A stretch of 64,000 nt of DNA from Pomacea canaliculata. Taxonomy: Eukaryota > Mollusca > Gastropoda > Architaenioglossa > Ampullariidae. Positions 38,401 to 49,900 of the stretch are shown in pieces. How positions within the stretch are numbered: position 1 is the stretch's first letter; every line of letters begins with the position of its first letter. The DNA lies in NCBI RefSeq assembly GCF_003073045.1, contig NC_037602.1:4072872-4136871 (forward strand), in the 5' to 3' direction. The translations under genes and the position numbers were made by a program. Under the pieces are notes generated by a model. It did not search any database, had not been told where the DNA came from, and saw only the letters and a list, made by a program, of their open reading frames with translations.

Positions 38401-41023
38401 TGGAAGAAATTTACTATCACACATTGTGTTTTTCCTATGAGGTACTTTACATATAATCCCTAACACCAATGAACAACTTCTTGCTCCAGAGGCTGTGGTG
38501 GAGGACGAGGAGTTCGAGTACGCCACTCCGCCTGACGTCTTCCTCAGCTACCAGTGGGGTCACCAGAACGAGGTGCGGTTGCTAAGGCAACACCTAGAAA
38601 TGGCTGGCTACAGCTGCTGGATGGATGTAGGGCAGATGGGAGGCGGAGACAAACTCTTTGAAAAGATAGACTCTGGAATCAGGGGAGCGAAGGTGGTCAT
38701 CTGCTGCGTCAACGAAAAATATTCAAAGTCTCCTAATTGTAATAGAGAGGTGGGTAAGGTTTTGTTGTTTATATTAAACTATTTTTACATATTAAATGAT
38801 AATTCATGTAGTCATTCATGTTTATTTAGATTACAAGAAGCGGGTGACAAAGTATTTTTTCACTAAAAATTTAAGCAATGGTTTTCGAAACTATTAATAA
38901 ATATTTTTCAATATATTTATAAAAAGTACCGCGCTAAATTTACTAAGAGAGCAACACACACAAACACACTGACACAAGTGCTGCTCATCTCAGGTGAACC
39001 TAACAGTCAGCCTCGGCAAGCCCATCATCCCTCTCTTGATGGAGCAAACAACATGGCCGCCCCCAGGCTCCATGGGCCCCATCTTCAGCGAGTATCTCTT
39101 CATTCGCTTCTTTCAAAGATCAGGCGAGGAGACAAAGGACTCCAGATACTGGCCGCTGTCCAAATTCCAAGAACTTCTCATGCAACTCTCTCTGAATGGA
39201 TTGATGCCAGACGAAGCTGCGGTTCAGCCAGGTGAGGATTCAGATCCCAGAACAGACTAGTGATATAATGGAATAAGCATTTTGCTTCATACATTTCTGG
39301 CTAAACATATGTTAATAGTGTGAGGTGTTCCAATAAATCTTCTCACTTTAATTACCAGAAGTAAATTGTATTCCAAAATGTCTTTCTTTACATCTATTGT
39401 TAAGCGAACTCTTTTGAAATATGCACGTTGTTCGATAGGCTAAACATAAAAATAAATGTATTATCAAAATTTCTTAATTTGAATAAAATTTGTAGTACTT
39501 TCATCGCAGAATATAAAAACTGGTGGATCCCTAAGACGGAAGAGATAAAGGTTGACAAAAGCAGACAGAAGGCAAAAATTCAATCAAGTGTTATTGTTAC
39601 TGATCCTGGTTCTACTAAGGTACGCCATACTTTCTAACCTTGCTACCCTGCTCAAGAGTTGACATTTTAACCCTGTATAATGCGCACTAAAAAAAGTTAA
39701 AATGTTAATCAGGGTATATTTAAAATAAAAACGCTTGCTACACTGCTCAAGAATTGATATTTTAATCGCGTATGTGTATACGGCATCGTAAAAAAAGTAA
39801 TCTGATAAAGTATAAAAAAGATCGAGGCTCATTCAAAATCTTTTTAAGTGGTCAACAAAAAGGTAACTTTGTAATTATAATATAAAATATGTGAAAGTAT
39901 TATCATTCTTCAAGTGTGTAAAATCAGTCCCTGTTTCCGCAACAATTACGAAACCAATTTTCGTTGCTCAAGAAAACAAAAGGTCCTTGAAGAAAAATAT
40001 CTTGTCTTTCTTGAACAGGTGACAGTCGCACCAGAGGTGTTCATCTCATACCAGTGGGGGAGACAACCTCAAGTGGTGCGTCTGTACAGGGCTCTTGACG
40101 TCACAGGGCTTCACGTGCTGGCTGGACATCATGCAGATGGGAGGAGGAGACTCGCTGTTTGACAAGATTGACAAGGGGGTGCGCGGGTGTCGTGTGGTCG
40201 TCTCGTGTGTCACCCCGAAATATGCTTTGTCAGCAAACTGTCGCCGAGAGGTGAGCTTTGGCAACTTGAACGATGACTGTAAAGATAAGATGGAGGCTAA
40301 GACTGGCAGTGTATTACAGCTATCAGTATCGGTTACATTATCTACTGATACAGGACTATATTGTACACAAGGATGGTGTCAGAGTTGTTAACTCATTTTA
40401 TGTGGGTGTATCGACAGCTATAAAGACATTTGCGTTACAGTTACAGAAATTTTGTATTACTTTTTTTTACCTTATTGTAAATGTAAAAGGCTTGAGGGTA
40501 ATACAGGAGGAAATACACCACAACGAAGCTAAATGTACGTGTGCAGGTGAGCCTGGCCGACGCTTTGAAGAAGCCGCTGGTGCCACTGTTGCTGGAGACA
40601 ACATCCTGGCCACCCCCTGGCCCAATGGGTCCAGTCCTCACGCAGCTTCTTTACATCGACTACACCGACCCCACCCTGCAGGAGAAGTGGACTGGACCGA
40701 AGTTCCAGGAGTTGGTAGCCAAGATCAGAGAAAATGTTCCCACACATGACTCCAGCGCAAACTCACTCACTCAAGAACAACTCCACACCCAGAGTGACGC
40801 CCCGCAACCAGCAGACGACTCGGGGGGAAAGCCAGCGTCCCTGGCATCAGTACACTCTGGGGTTCATGACCCTGCGCACCAACAGCTCCAGGGTAACGGG
40901 ACAATCCAGAGCGACCCTCAACCAGTGGACAGATCTCTGCAGGAAAGGCAGCCACCTCCACGTTCTCCACACACAAAGGAAGCGCCTCAAGTGGCCAACA
41001 GTTCTTGTTGTCTACTCCAGTAA
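27760..41023 (+). CDS. Array copy 2: solenoid-coiled coil-Death-TIR-TIR protein with CAAX box
   Basis: Exons: 27760-28020, 28253-28409, 28814-28947, 29267-29415, 29912-30048, 30411-30558, 31085-31217, 31648-31771, 32535-32671, 32961-33090, 33510-33654, 33937-34084, 34732-34931, 35341-35481 (acceptor altered), 36181-36396, 36595-36821, 37078-37309, 37981-38254, 38490-38749, 38994-39231, 39510-39619, 40019-40250, 40547-41023 (TAA). It is closest to copy 3. The Death, TIR1 and tail exons are open, but indels relative to the other copies interrupt exons at 28814, 29267, 31085, 33510, 34732 and 40019. The exon at 35341 has lost the ancestral acceptor segment. The first exon carries two offsetting indels. 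It reads as a decaying copy unless most indels are consensus errors. Start: either the ATG at 27,779 or an unseen upstream exon. Confidence 0.8.
30345..30385. repeat. (TTA)n microsatellite
   Basis: About 13 TTA units, forming part of the region before the acceptor at 30,410. Confidence 0.9.
30630..30713. repeat. (GATT)n microsatellite
   Basis: About 20 GATT units in an intron of copy 2. The matching introns of copies 1 and 3 have no such run. Confidence 0.95.
32344..32409. repeat. (ATC)n microsatellite
   Basis: About 21 uninterrupted ATC units in an intron of copy 2. Confidence 0.95.
34323..34391. promoter_or_regulatory. Cluster of five CRE-like TGACGT/GACGTCA sites in an intron
   Basis: TGACGT begins near 34,323, 34,345 and 34,359, and GACGTCA at 34,371 and 34,385: five matches to the CREB/ATF core in 69 bases. 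The cluster lies in the copy 2 intron after the exon at 33937 and is not seen in copies 1 or 3. Regulatory function is inference; motif clustering is all that is visible. Confidence 0.3.
37078..37309 (+). other. Copy 2: coiled-coil exon
   Basis: Encodes [19 protein letters not shown] and continues with repeated D/E-V-V-E heptads to VEEIDGK. Hydrophobic residues recur at a/d spacing (L, V, I), which supports a coiled coil of about 77 residues for self-association next to the Death domain. Intact, with phases matching its neighbours. Confidence 0.75.
37981..38254 (+). other. Copy 2: Death-domain exon
   Basis: A single exon holds the whole death fold: [76 protein letters not shown]. The pattern of helix 1 W..L...LG, helix 3-4 W.......ml..W and helix 5-6 ATF.vL..aL..M.R.DA is typical of Death domains. 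Intact; ends GCAG/GTAAAA in phase 1. Confidence 0.85.
38490..39231 (+). other. Copy 2: TIR1 domain (two exons)
   Basis: Exon 38490-38749 encodes [54 protein letters not shown] and PNCNRE. The final E is the residue equivalent to SARM1 E642 (KE/I) and plant TIR CLDE/L. Exon 38994-39231 starts V, then [29 protein letters not shown] and [13 protein letters not shown]. Both halves are open. The BB loop (QMGGGD) is intact. Confidence 0.85.
39510..39619 (+). other. Copy 2: inter-TIR linker exon
   Basis: A 37-residue basic linker ([17 protein letters not shown], then [10 protein letters not shown]) joining TIR1 to TIR2, in frame with both. Confidence 0.7.
40019..41023 (+). other. Copy 2: TIR2 and C-terminal tail ending CCLLQ
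   Basis: Exon 40019-40250 encodes [19 protein letters not shown]. After one extra T near 40,095 the family frame resumes with [39 protein letters not shown] and RRE. Exon 40547-41023 is open: [37 protein letters not shown], then a Pro/Gln-rich tail with one [10 protein letters not shown] repeat and the end [12 protein letters not shown] fits a CAAX box (X=Gln favours farnesylation), with an extra Cys before it. Confidence 0.8.
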
Positions 41024-41600
41024 AATATAATATAAAATGTTAATTATCTTTTCCGCTATTATTTGTGACATAAAGTTCGCTCATGAGACAATTTTATCAA
41101 GTGACTAAGTAGCCAGACTGTCGTGCGTGGCATCAATCATCTCACGGTAATCACTTGCTGTATTATCAATTATTTTAAAACACGCAGCGCTTACCTGATT
41201 TCTTATTTTTTATTTTTGGTTTGTTATTGTTTTTAATATAAGACAAAAATAGCAAAATCTGTGATACTTCTAGGGTAAACATTTGTGATATACAAGTTCC
41301 AGCCCTCAAGCATTTCTGACAAAGGTAATGATTTAATTCATCCGTCCAGGGACTTTGAAATGTCGAACCGTCAAGCGGCCATTTTATTCAATATGTGTCT
41401 CATTATCAAGTTGTGAAACACGTTGCGTGCTCTAAGGAATGTTCAAGACAAAATCCTGTTCATCTACGTTTTGACTGCATTAATCATGCAATATTTTTAC
41501 GATTTGAGTCTCCTCGTGAATAAAGGTTTTACCGATGATATGATCACGTTTTATGTTTCGATATGATCACCTTTAATTTTATTCTAGTTGTTATTGTTGC
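41024..41600 (+). other. Copy 2 3' UTR and flank
   Basis: No gene. AATAAA at 41519-41524 is a candidate poly(A) signal. The sequence from about 41,100 matches the flank after copy 3 from about 59,160 (GACTAAGTAGCCAGACTGT and following), showing that the 3' flank was duplicated with the gene. Confidence 0.5.
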
Positions 41601-43200
41601 ATGCACAATCCACGAACATGCAATTATTTCTTTTGAGATTTAAGTTAAACAACTGACAGAACTATGCAACTTTTCATCACATGACCACAAACGATGGAAG
41701 CGAAATGGCTGCGCTCCATTGGAGATGTACTTCTGTAAGTTTACACATGTTTAAAAGGCGCCATGCCACTCGCACCCTGTACTCACACACCCGGCACTAC
41801 TTTCACTAAGCAAGCAGTGAGGCGGGGAAGGGAAGAACAAGTAGGTCGTGTTTACGTGTCGCATTGGAGATGGGCAACAACGTGGCACCGATCGAGGTTG
41901 AACTATGTTTGCTGGAGAGGTTAGAGGGCAGAGGGAAGAGGATACGTCTGATGTAAGACGTTATCTCACAATAATTCCAAACCAAACGGATTATTATTTT
42001 CCTCCTTCTTCTTCTCCTCCTCCTCCTCCTGCCGAACTGACCATCAGTATATGAACGACCGATAGTACATCACTGTCAATGATGTTTCCACCAGGTACCG
42101 TTTCACCATCTTGTGAAGTGCGTTCCAGCAAGATACATTACCACTCAACCTACAGACATCTATGAACTATTGCAGAGGTCCGTGCTAAAAAGCAGACCAT
42201 TTTTTTTAATCCATCGATCAGCCGCTTTACACAACGCTTTCTCCCTACCTCACTGCAATCATCTAAACTTCCTGACTCTCGTTACAAGACCGGCCACACT
42301 GCAAACCGTCCACACGCTGACGCGAGAGCAGGCAGCCCTTCTGTGATAATTATGATAACGATTTCTGGTCGTCAAAGCTTGTCAGACGATCCAACAAAGA
42401 CCTTTGAGCTGCATAGTAAGTGAATAGTCACGGCTAAGGTGTGTGTGTTCGTTGGGTGAGTGAGTGAGTGAATGAGTGTGCAACCGTATGCAGTAGTACT
42501 TGCCAAACACTCCTTCGCTTTCAGTCCGCGAGAAAAAAAGGGACCTAGGAACATAATACAAGATCTCATGTCACTGAGTGTCGTCACAACCCACCCGGGT
42601 AGTCTAAAAGTCTAAAGCACAAGACGGGTGGAGAGAGGTACGCAGGCACGACAGGGCACTTGGCCTCGCTTGTTCATTGATCTCTGTGCGCCTGAAGGTC
42701 TCCAAGCGTCTACATGTCACGCCGGCCATCTTTAAACCTCATGTGTCTCAACATTCAGTGTAGAGTGGCTCACCAGCCCAACACCTGTGACCGCTAGATA
42801 CTCATAGATGATAGAGAAAAAGAACAACGACATTAATGAGCAGTTGTGGCGCCTCTCCGTCACAGTGTCCAAGTCGGTAGACAACCTTGAGCAGGTCACG
42901 TGGGCGTGGTCAGAGAAGTATTTCAACACAGACAGACCCAGTGAAGGTTCGAATCCGTGCTTTGTTTGCTTGTTTGTTTGTTTGTTTGGTTGTTTGTTTG
43001 TTTGTTTGTTTGTTTGTTTGTTTGTTTGGGTTTTTGCACTACCAATGTTAGAGAAATACGAAAATACTTCAAAATATGAGAATGAAATACGTCCGTTTCA
43101 TTAGTAATATACAGTACCAGTTGATCTGTCCTGTATTTTCAATGATTTTAATTTTACAGGTACTGTTTATTAAACTATTTATACGTTTTGTGAAAATAAA
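41601..43200 (+). promoter_or_regulatory. Duplicated 5' flank of copy 3
   Basis: Homologous to the 5' flanks of copies 2 and 4. The conserved box (TTGGAGATGGGCAACAACG) lies at 41,863-41,881. The segment from 42,480 to 42,790 keeps CTTTCAGTCCGCGAG, AGATCTCATGTCACTGAGTG and TGTAGAGTGGCTCACCAGCC. A 98-codon open frame at 42,808 is not conserved in copies 2 or 4, so I treat it as untranslated. Confidence 0.5.
42960..43028. repeat. (TTTG)n microsatellite
   Basis: About 16 TTTG units with one interruption, upstream of the first shared exon of copy 3. Confidence 0.95.
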
Positions 43201-43955
43201 GCAATGTATAAAGCAGCTTTTATCTGCATGGTAGCCGGGAAAATGAGAGGACGAAGCGAGTACACTCATGTCACATTCTCACAAATGCCTGGGCTCTATT
43301 TTTTACTCAAAGCATCGCTACCTCTTTTGTAGAACTATTTATATTTAGTAATTTTAACTAATAAAAATACACAAAAAATGCTAAAAATAATTCCCTAGTA
43401 AACATACATCAATTAATCTTTACTACTATATGAGATTATTGAGATTTATTATATTATTATTATTACTTATTAATGATCTCTAATTCTAAACTCAGTCCTG
43501 AGAGAAAGTTCCTTTCTCGATGATTTAACAAGAAATAATGTAGTGTAGAGTTCGGCACAACACTGCTTTCACTGTATCAACTGTCACTGGGACTAATGCT
43601 TCCATAAATCTATATATGTATATGTGTGTGTGCACGTATCTTACACGCTTACAACTTATCTTAAATCGTAAAATCAACTACACAAACAAAACACAACTGA
43701 GGTCTCTACATGGACAGACGTTATACTCTGAATGACACTGTCTCTGGGGACGAGTGACCTCTCAATGTGTTTATTATAATTATTGTAGTCAATATGTTAT
43801 ATTAAACGCTGCCTGTTGGGGTCAGACGTTGTGCTCCAGGAACACCCATAAACTAAACAATGATGATGACGAGAATCACGACAATTGTGATCCCTATTTA
43901 AGGAAACAAAAAAATAATTTCGCATTTTTTTCTATATTTGCCCTACTTTTTACAG

Positions 43956-46900
43956 ACGGCCCAATCTCCTGCAAATGGACAAGCTGATATCCAGGGCGAA
44001 TTTCATGCACACCGACAACGACGATGTCCACTACCAGTTCCGAGACGAGCTCGAAGAGTGGATGAGAGAAAATTGCGAGAAGATGACGTTGTCTGACGTT
44101 CTGGCGGCGCTGAGAGTACTCGAGAGAAAATATGTCGCCCGGATTTCCCGTCAGAGGGCACGTCGGGATATTACATGGGGTACTCCACCTTGAGGTTTTT
44201 AAAAGAAGCAATCAGGTAGCTATCTATGATATGTCGCGAGGATATAAAGAAATAATAATTTGTATGGAATATAACAATTCTGGTGTGAGTGTTATGCTGG
44301 GAAGTAGTGTCACCATTTAGGATTGAGAAAGTCATTCTTTTTTTCGATAGAAAAACAAACGATTTGTCCGTGGGTTTTATGGCTATTATTCAACAAATTA
44401 AAAGATAAATAGATGAACAAACACTCTCATAAAATAAAATAATCTTTTTCGAACACAAACGTATACATTCACGCAACGCAGTTTCGTAATGTCACACTCG
44501 CCACAAGGTTCACGTAGCACCACAGTAATTGTCTCCATGTCATCCATGATGTTTTTTCCATAAAAAGATTTTCTGACTCTCCAAGGGTATTCAGACATTG
44601 CCTTCCATTTTCATATCATTTAAATATAATCCAACGAAGGAGCATTTTTACACAAATATCACAGCAAGACAATAATTTTCTTCATACGAAAAGTCTCTGA
44701 TTCTTCTCTTCTTTTTTTTTATCCAATGTTGATGGTGATGTTTTCACTGAAATAACTACTCTTCTGTCTTCTTTATAATAAGTTGCTCGTTTCCCCTGCT
44801 TTCTTTAACGCTTTAACGCTCCTCTCTCATATATCCAAAGTCTTTGTGGCTTCATTCATTAACCTTCCGACCATTACAGTGACTTCATTCACGTGCACTC
44901 CTTCCTATTCAGCAGATGCTATTATTGTAAATATGTGTGATAGTTTGTCAAAGATTTGACAAGAAGAGTTTAATACAATAGTTATAAAATGTAAAAAATT
45001 AGGACATAGACTAACTACCGTATAAGCGTTTCTTTCCTTTTCTTGCCTTTCTTTCTTTACATATTTTCTTTTGTAATTGTTTTTACCAAAACCATTTAGT
45101 GTTTGATTTTCTTTTACTTTTTTGACATCCATAAACCAGCGAACTGATAAACCGCGGTAAAGCCAAGCCCAAGGACTTCCATGCTCCTTTCCTAGACTTC
45201 ATGATGCGTATGATCGACGTGGGACCCACATCCAGTCACGTGGAGTACATCTCCAACCTCAATGACTCGGACGTTGAGTTCTTCGAATATATTAAGGTGA
45301 GTACATTACAAGCAGCACCACCAACTCATTTTTTTTCAATCGAGGTTAAATGTTATATCCTTCTCCTCCTTCTCCGTTCCTCCCGTACAGATGTTCACCA
45401 CTAGTGATCTCTTCTAATGTCCCAGTAGGAATCTTGTTCTCCGATGGTGGAGTTCTTACTACCCAGTCTCCGTCAAGATGATGGAGAGTGAGCGTAGTAT
45501 ATATATATAAGCATGTGGTCTTTTACTTGCCTATTCATACATGCAAGATCGCAATTGAGAAGTGGATTTTAAAGGGAGTGATTTAAATGGTCCTGTTTCA
45601 TTCTGCTATACTTTCATGTCTTTCTGGTCCGTCAGGGTAACTCTCTAATAAATAAATAAACCAACAAGGTTTGTCAAACATTGCACATTTTCAAATTCAC
45701 AGAGCCTGCGAGGAGAAGAAATGAAAAGAATCATCAGAGCTTTGATGAAACAGTATAAGGTTGACCCTGGCATGGAGTGGGACAAGTACGAGAACTACAT
45801 GGAATGCTTCATGCGGATATTCATCAGCGACGTTTTCAGGTAAGTAATCAAAAGCTGACAATATCACGGACCAGTCCGTGCCTCCATGTTTTTAGGTTAG
45901 TCTAACCCCTTCGTTGTTTGTAAACTGCAAGGGTAAATAAATAACAAGTAATGGAGAATGAGTGAGAATGTCAGCGGGAAAAGGGAGATCACTCTAGCAA
46001 AAATATAGAAGAAGCAGACGGCAGTGACGGACATGGTAGTAGAAGGACTTTGTGTGTGCGTTAAGAAGGAGAAGTGTAGATGACAGTGCTTAAGAAGTAA
46101 TTCCTGGCCTAGCCAATGCTTTTTGCGTACGGGCAAATTGTGTTTGATCCTTTTGAATGAGGATTAGATCTAGACGATTCCTCGATCGCCTTCTGTGAAA
46201 CAACAAGCAGTGTGTGGGCTCAGTGCACAGTTGGCTTAGTATCGCCATCATGGGGTACCGCTACTGTGACTGTGTGAACCCCTCCCCGACACGGCCACTG
46301 TGTACGGACTTTGAGTGTCATCTGTCGCTGAGCTACACGAATTTTCTATCCCCTCGGGAAAGGATAATCTCTTCTAGTAGGTTACCAGTGTGATTTGTGT
46401 TATTCGTATTCTGACTGGAGTATGAAAGGGGAGACCACTCTATTCACTGTGAGTATGGTTACAGGTGACTGGCGACTGATATGTTAAAGAGGTACTGAGA
46501 ACTGATACACCGCGGACTAAAACATTGGAAACTGCTTTAAGTTATGAACTGAGAGATTGATATACCTATATAATTAAAAGTAGAGACTATTGCATTACTA
46601 AATGTTCACTTGTCATAGATGGTTTTGACCTTCTTCTCTAAAGAACTGTGCGTTGAGACATCGTCATATAAATAGATCTATCTGTAATATATGTCGTGAA
46701 ATCCTGAGCAACTTAATAACATGGTGTGGACAGCCTCAGACAATCGTTGTATTTTGTGTTGAAAGAACTCGTACGGACGTCGTGTGTGTGTTGCTTGAGT
46801 GAGAGCCGGCACCGGTGACAGACCGACAGTGTTACTCGTGTCTATGTAGCTTAATCTACAGCTAATGGGGGAGTTTAAATTCATTTTTCAATTAGGCCCA

Positions 46901-49900
46901 TCCGTGGACGATCTGAAGATGTACAAGTTGTAAGTTATAGCTAGAGATGAATGGATACACGAAGAAATACCCATCTTGCATGTAAAGAAATAAAAGGTTT
47001 GATTTATTCAATTTGTGTGCAACCACTAAGTAAGAAAGCCCTGTTCATCGTTAAGGTGACTGCATTTGTTTAATCAAAGTGTAAAAATTTAATCTTTTGT
47101 TGTCAATGTAATTTATTCTAATGATTAGGTAAAGCTGAGTGCAAGATACTAATTCTTTGAAATCTGTATGTGTATTACCACTACTTTCCGTCCTTCAGAT
47201 AGGAAAGAGGGAGGAAAAAAATCAGGATTGTACACAGATAGGTTGTCCAGGCTAAAAGCCAATGGGACAACTGGAAGGTATAATCATTAGCATCTGTGGG
47301 CAAGTGTGTCATTAGGAGTTGAAACTGTTTGACTGCATGTGCCAATGATTTTACCGTGACTGAACCTCCCACTGTCCTCTAATGTGGTTGTAGCGACGAG
47401 CAGCGCGAGGAGGGTCATCACGACTTCATCGACGTGTACATGTACTTCATCACCGCCTTCAACACCAGGGAGGAGAACATCAGGAAGAAGTTTCAAAGCT
47501 TCGCTTACTGGATCGACCTAAACTATGACAGGAACGTCTTTAAGGTAAGATGAAGTCACTTCATTACACGAAGAGGTCTCGTATCTCTGTCCCTGAATCT
47601 TTACTCCCTATCTCTCTCTAGTTTTTCTTTTTCAAAAAGAATTTCCTGTAAGTTATTGAAGCATTTGAGGAAAATGAACTTATTGATTAAGATAGTTATT
47701 GATAATTATAGAGGTAGCATTGTCAAAATTAGCAGTAGAAATGTCACCGAAATGTATCAAACCTTTCCTTTCACCTTTAACAGGATGTTAAAGATGTGGG
47801 ACTGCTAAAGCGCCACCTAGCGGATATGAAAAAGGTCGTGCTCGCCCCTGAGTACCCGCAAGCTGACGATATAGGGGAGGCGTCAAATAGCATGGTGTAT
47901 AACCTCCTGAAAACTGTAAGGTAAAGTGGCTGACTATGTCAAGACAAAAATCTATGGCAAGCTGAGATGGTCACTACTACGTTTTGTTTATAGTGCTCCT
48001 TTTTTGTGATAGTTAACTTATTTCTAATTAATCATTTCTATTTTTTAACATTTGTGTTTGTCATTAAGTCTTATAAGGAAACTTGAGTTGTTTTGATAAC
48101 TGTAGCAATGCAGTAGTTTGTACGATTAATGTTCAAGCACACGCAACATCTACCTGGGGACCTGAATCTGTAAATAATTATGTTACATGTGATAGTTATG
48201 TGTACTCAGATAAGCAGCATCAATCAGAGACACATCATCAGCTGCAACAGCAGAAGCGGCAATAATGACAATAGCTGGGCTCCTACAACCCAGTGGCTTT
48301 ACATTCACCTCTTTAATTTCTCACTTGAGGTGTAATAGGATTATCAGGAATATGGTGTTACATTTAGCCATATGAAGAGGATAGGCAAAAATTAATGTCC
48401 ATATTCTAGAATACGTAATGTTCATAACGCTGACAGCTTAATATTCTTAAAAAATTAAGAAAACAATGTCGAGTTAGGGATTTAAATTCTTAAAGCTTTA
48501 AATCGAATAAGAAGTAAAGGTGCACTTGTACGAGGTAGAAATGTCCCCAGTTTTTTACATGAAACTTGTCTTCCTTCGTGCTTTCTTTGATTTATTGTTT
48601 GCTTGTTTGTTTTTAATTATTTCTTTTCTTTTGTCTTTTTCATTCACTCATTCGTTGATCTTTCTTTTTTCTTTCTTTGTTGCAGTGACGGTTCGTTGAT
48701 CGGTGAGATTTATAACGAGATTATGGACTTCGCACTTCATTTATCTGTCAAGAAAAGCGGCTCAAAAGCTGCCAAAGATATCTTTGAGACGATTGGATAT
48801 TTCTTTTTCCATCTAAATAAAGACGATCTTAAGGTTTGTCAAATTTTTCTCGTGTATCTCTTCCTCCATAATACGTCTGTTTCACTCCCAGTGGAAATCA
48901 CTGAAAGCAGCTAACACGTGAGAGAGAAATAGGAACTAATTGTGGGAAGCAAAAGAGGGGAAGATAATAGAGAAGAGATGGTGAAGGAAGAGATGAATGA
49001 GAGATAGATGAGAGTGGCACGAAGATTGAGAGGGCTGAGATAAGAGAGAGAGAGTGAAGAGAAATGTCAGTATAGATATTTACAAGTCACTTCCGTTTAA
49101 GAAGTATTTGCATAGACTATCTATGAAGGAAAACTTATGTAATTGTTTTTGTTTATTTGAGCATGTTGAGCATGTGTGGAGGACAAAATAAGTATTTCGG
49201 TGTTTCACAAGAATTACGTACAGCAGGCTGGCTCAATCTCTGCCCTGTGATTTTTCAACAGAAGAACAACAAACTGTTTGAGGGGCTTGTAGTCAAGCTC
49301 ACACATCTATTGGACAACATTGGCGATGAGACCTTCCTGGCCATCTTCTTTGCCTGGCCTGTCGTTGACCACGTGTTGTGCACAGCCATGGGCACGTGAG
49401 TTCCATGTTCCCTCCAGCAGTCACGTGCGCCAGATGACAGGGAATATGGGGATGAAAGGGGGATGTTTTTAATAGTCTAACTGAAAAGTATGTATTTAAG
49501 ATATATGCATTCTTATTTTTTAATGTGTAATACTTGTGACAGTTGTAGGAAGATAAATAAATAGCAAATCTCTGATTCCCAGCTAGAATTACTCATCATT
49601 TTTACCTTTGTTTTCTACATTACTCGTCTCACATGCGTTTTTTTCATGTTCTCTTTTGTCTCTGCACGTACGTTCCATTGCACGGCTGTATCAGTTTTTA
49701 CAATAAATATGTAAAAGCGAATGAATGGCTAATCTGTCCATGAGAACAAGCAATAAATTTCATCATCTGTTACCTGTAACGTTTTCACATCTGCTGGACG
49801 CGTTACATTACAGATCACGTGACCACGTTGTCCTTTGGATAGAGATGATGAAAGCACTGATCAAGCATCCAACAGAGAACTGCATGAAGGCAGCTTATGA

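Noticed and set aside
42808-43104. 98-codon open frame upstream of copy 3 as a possible first coding exon
   Set aside because: The homologous DNA before copies 2 and 4 has frame-breaking indels and the frame runs into a (TTTG)n repeat.
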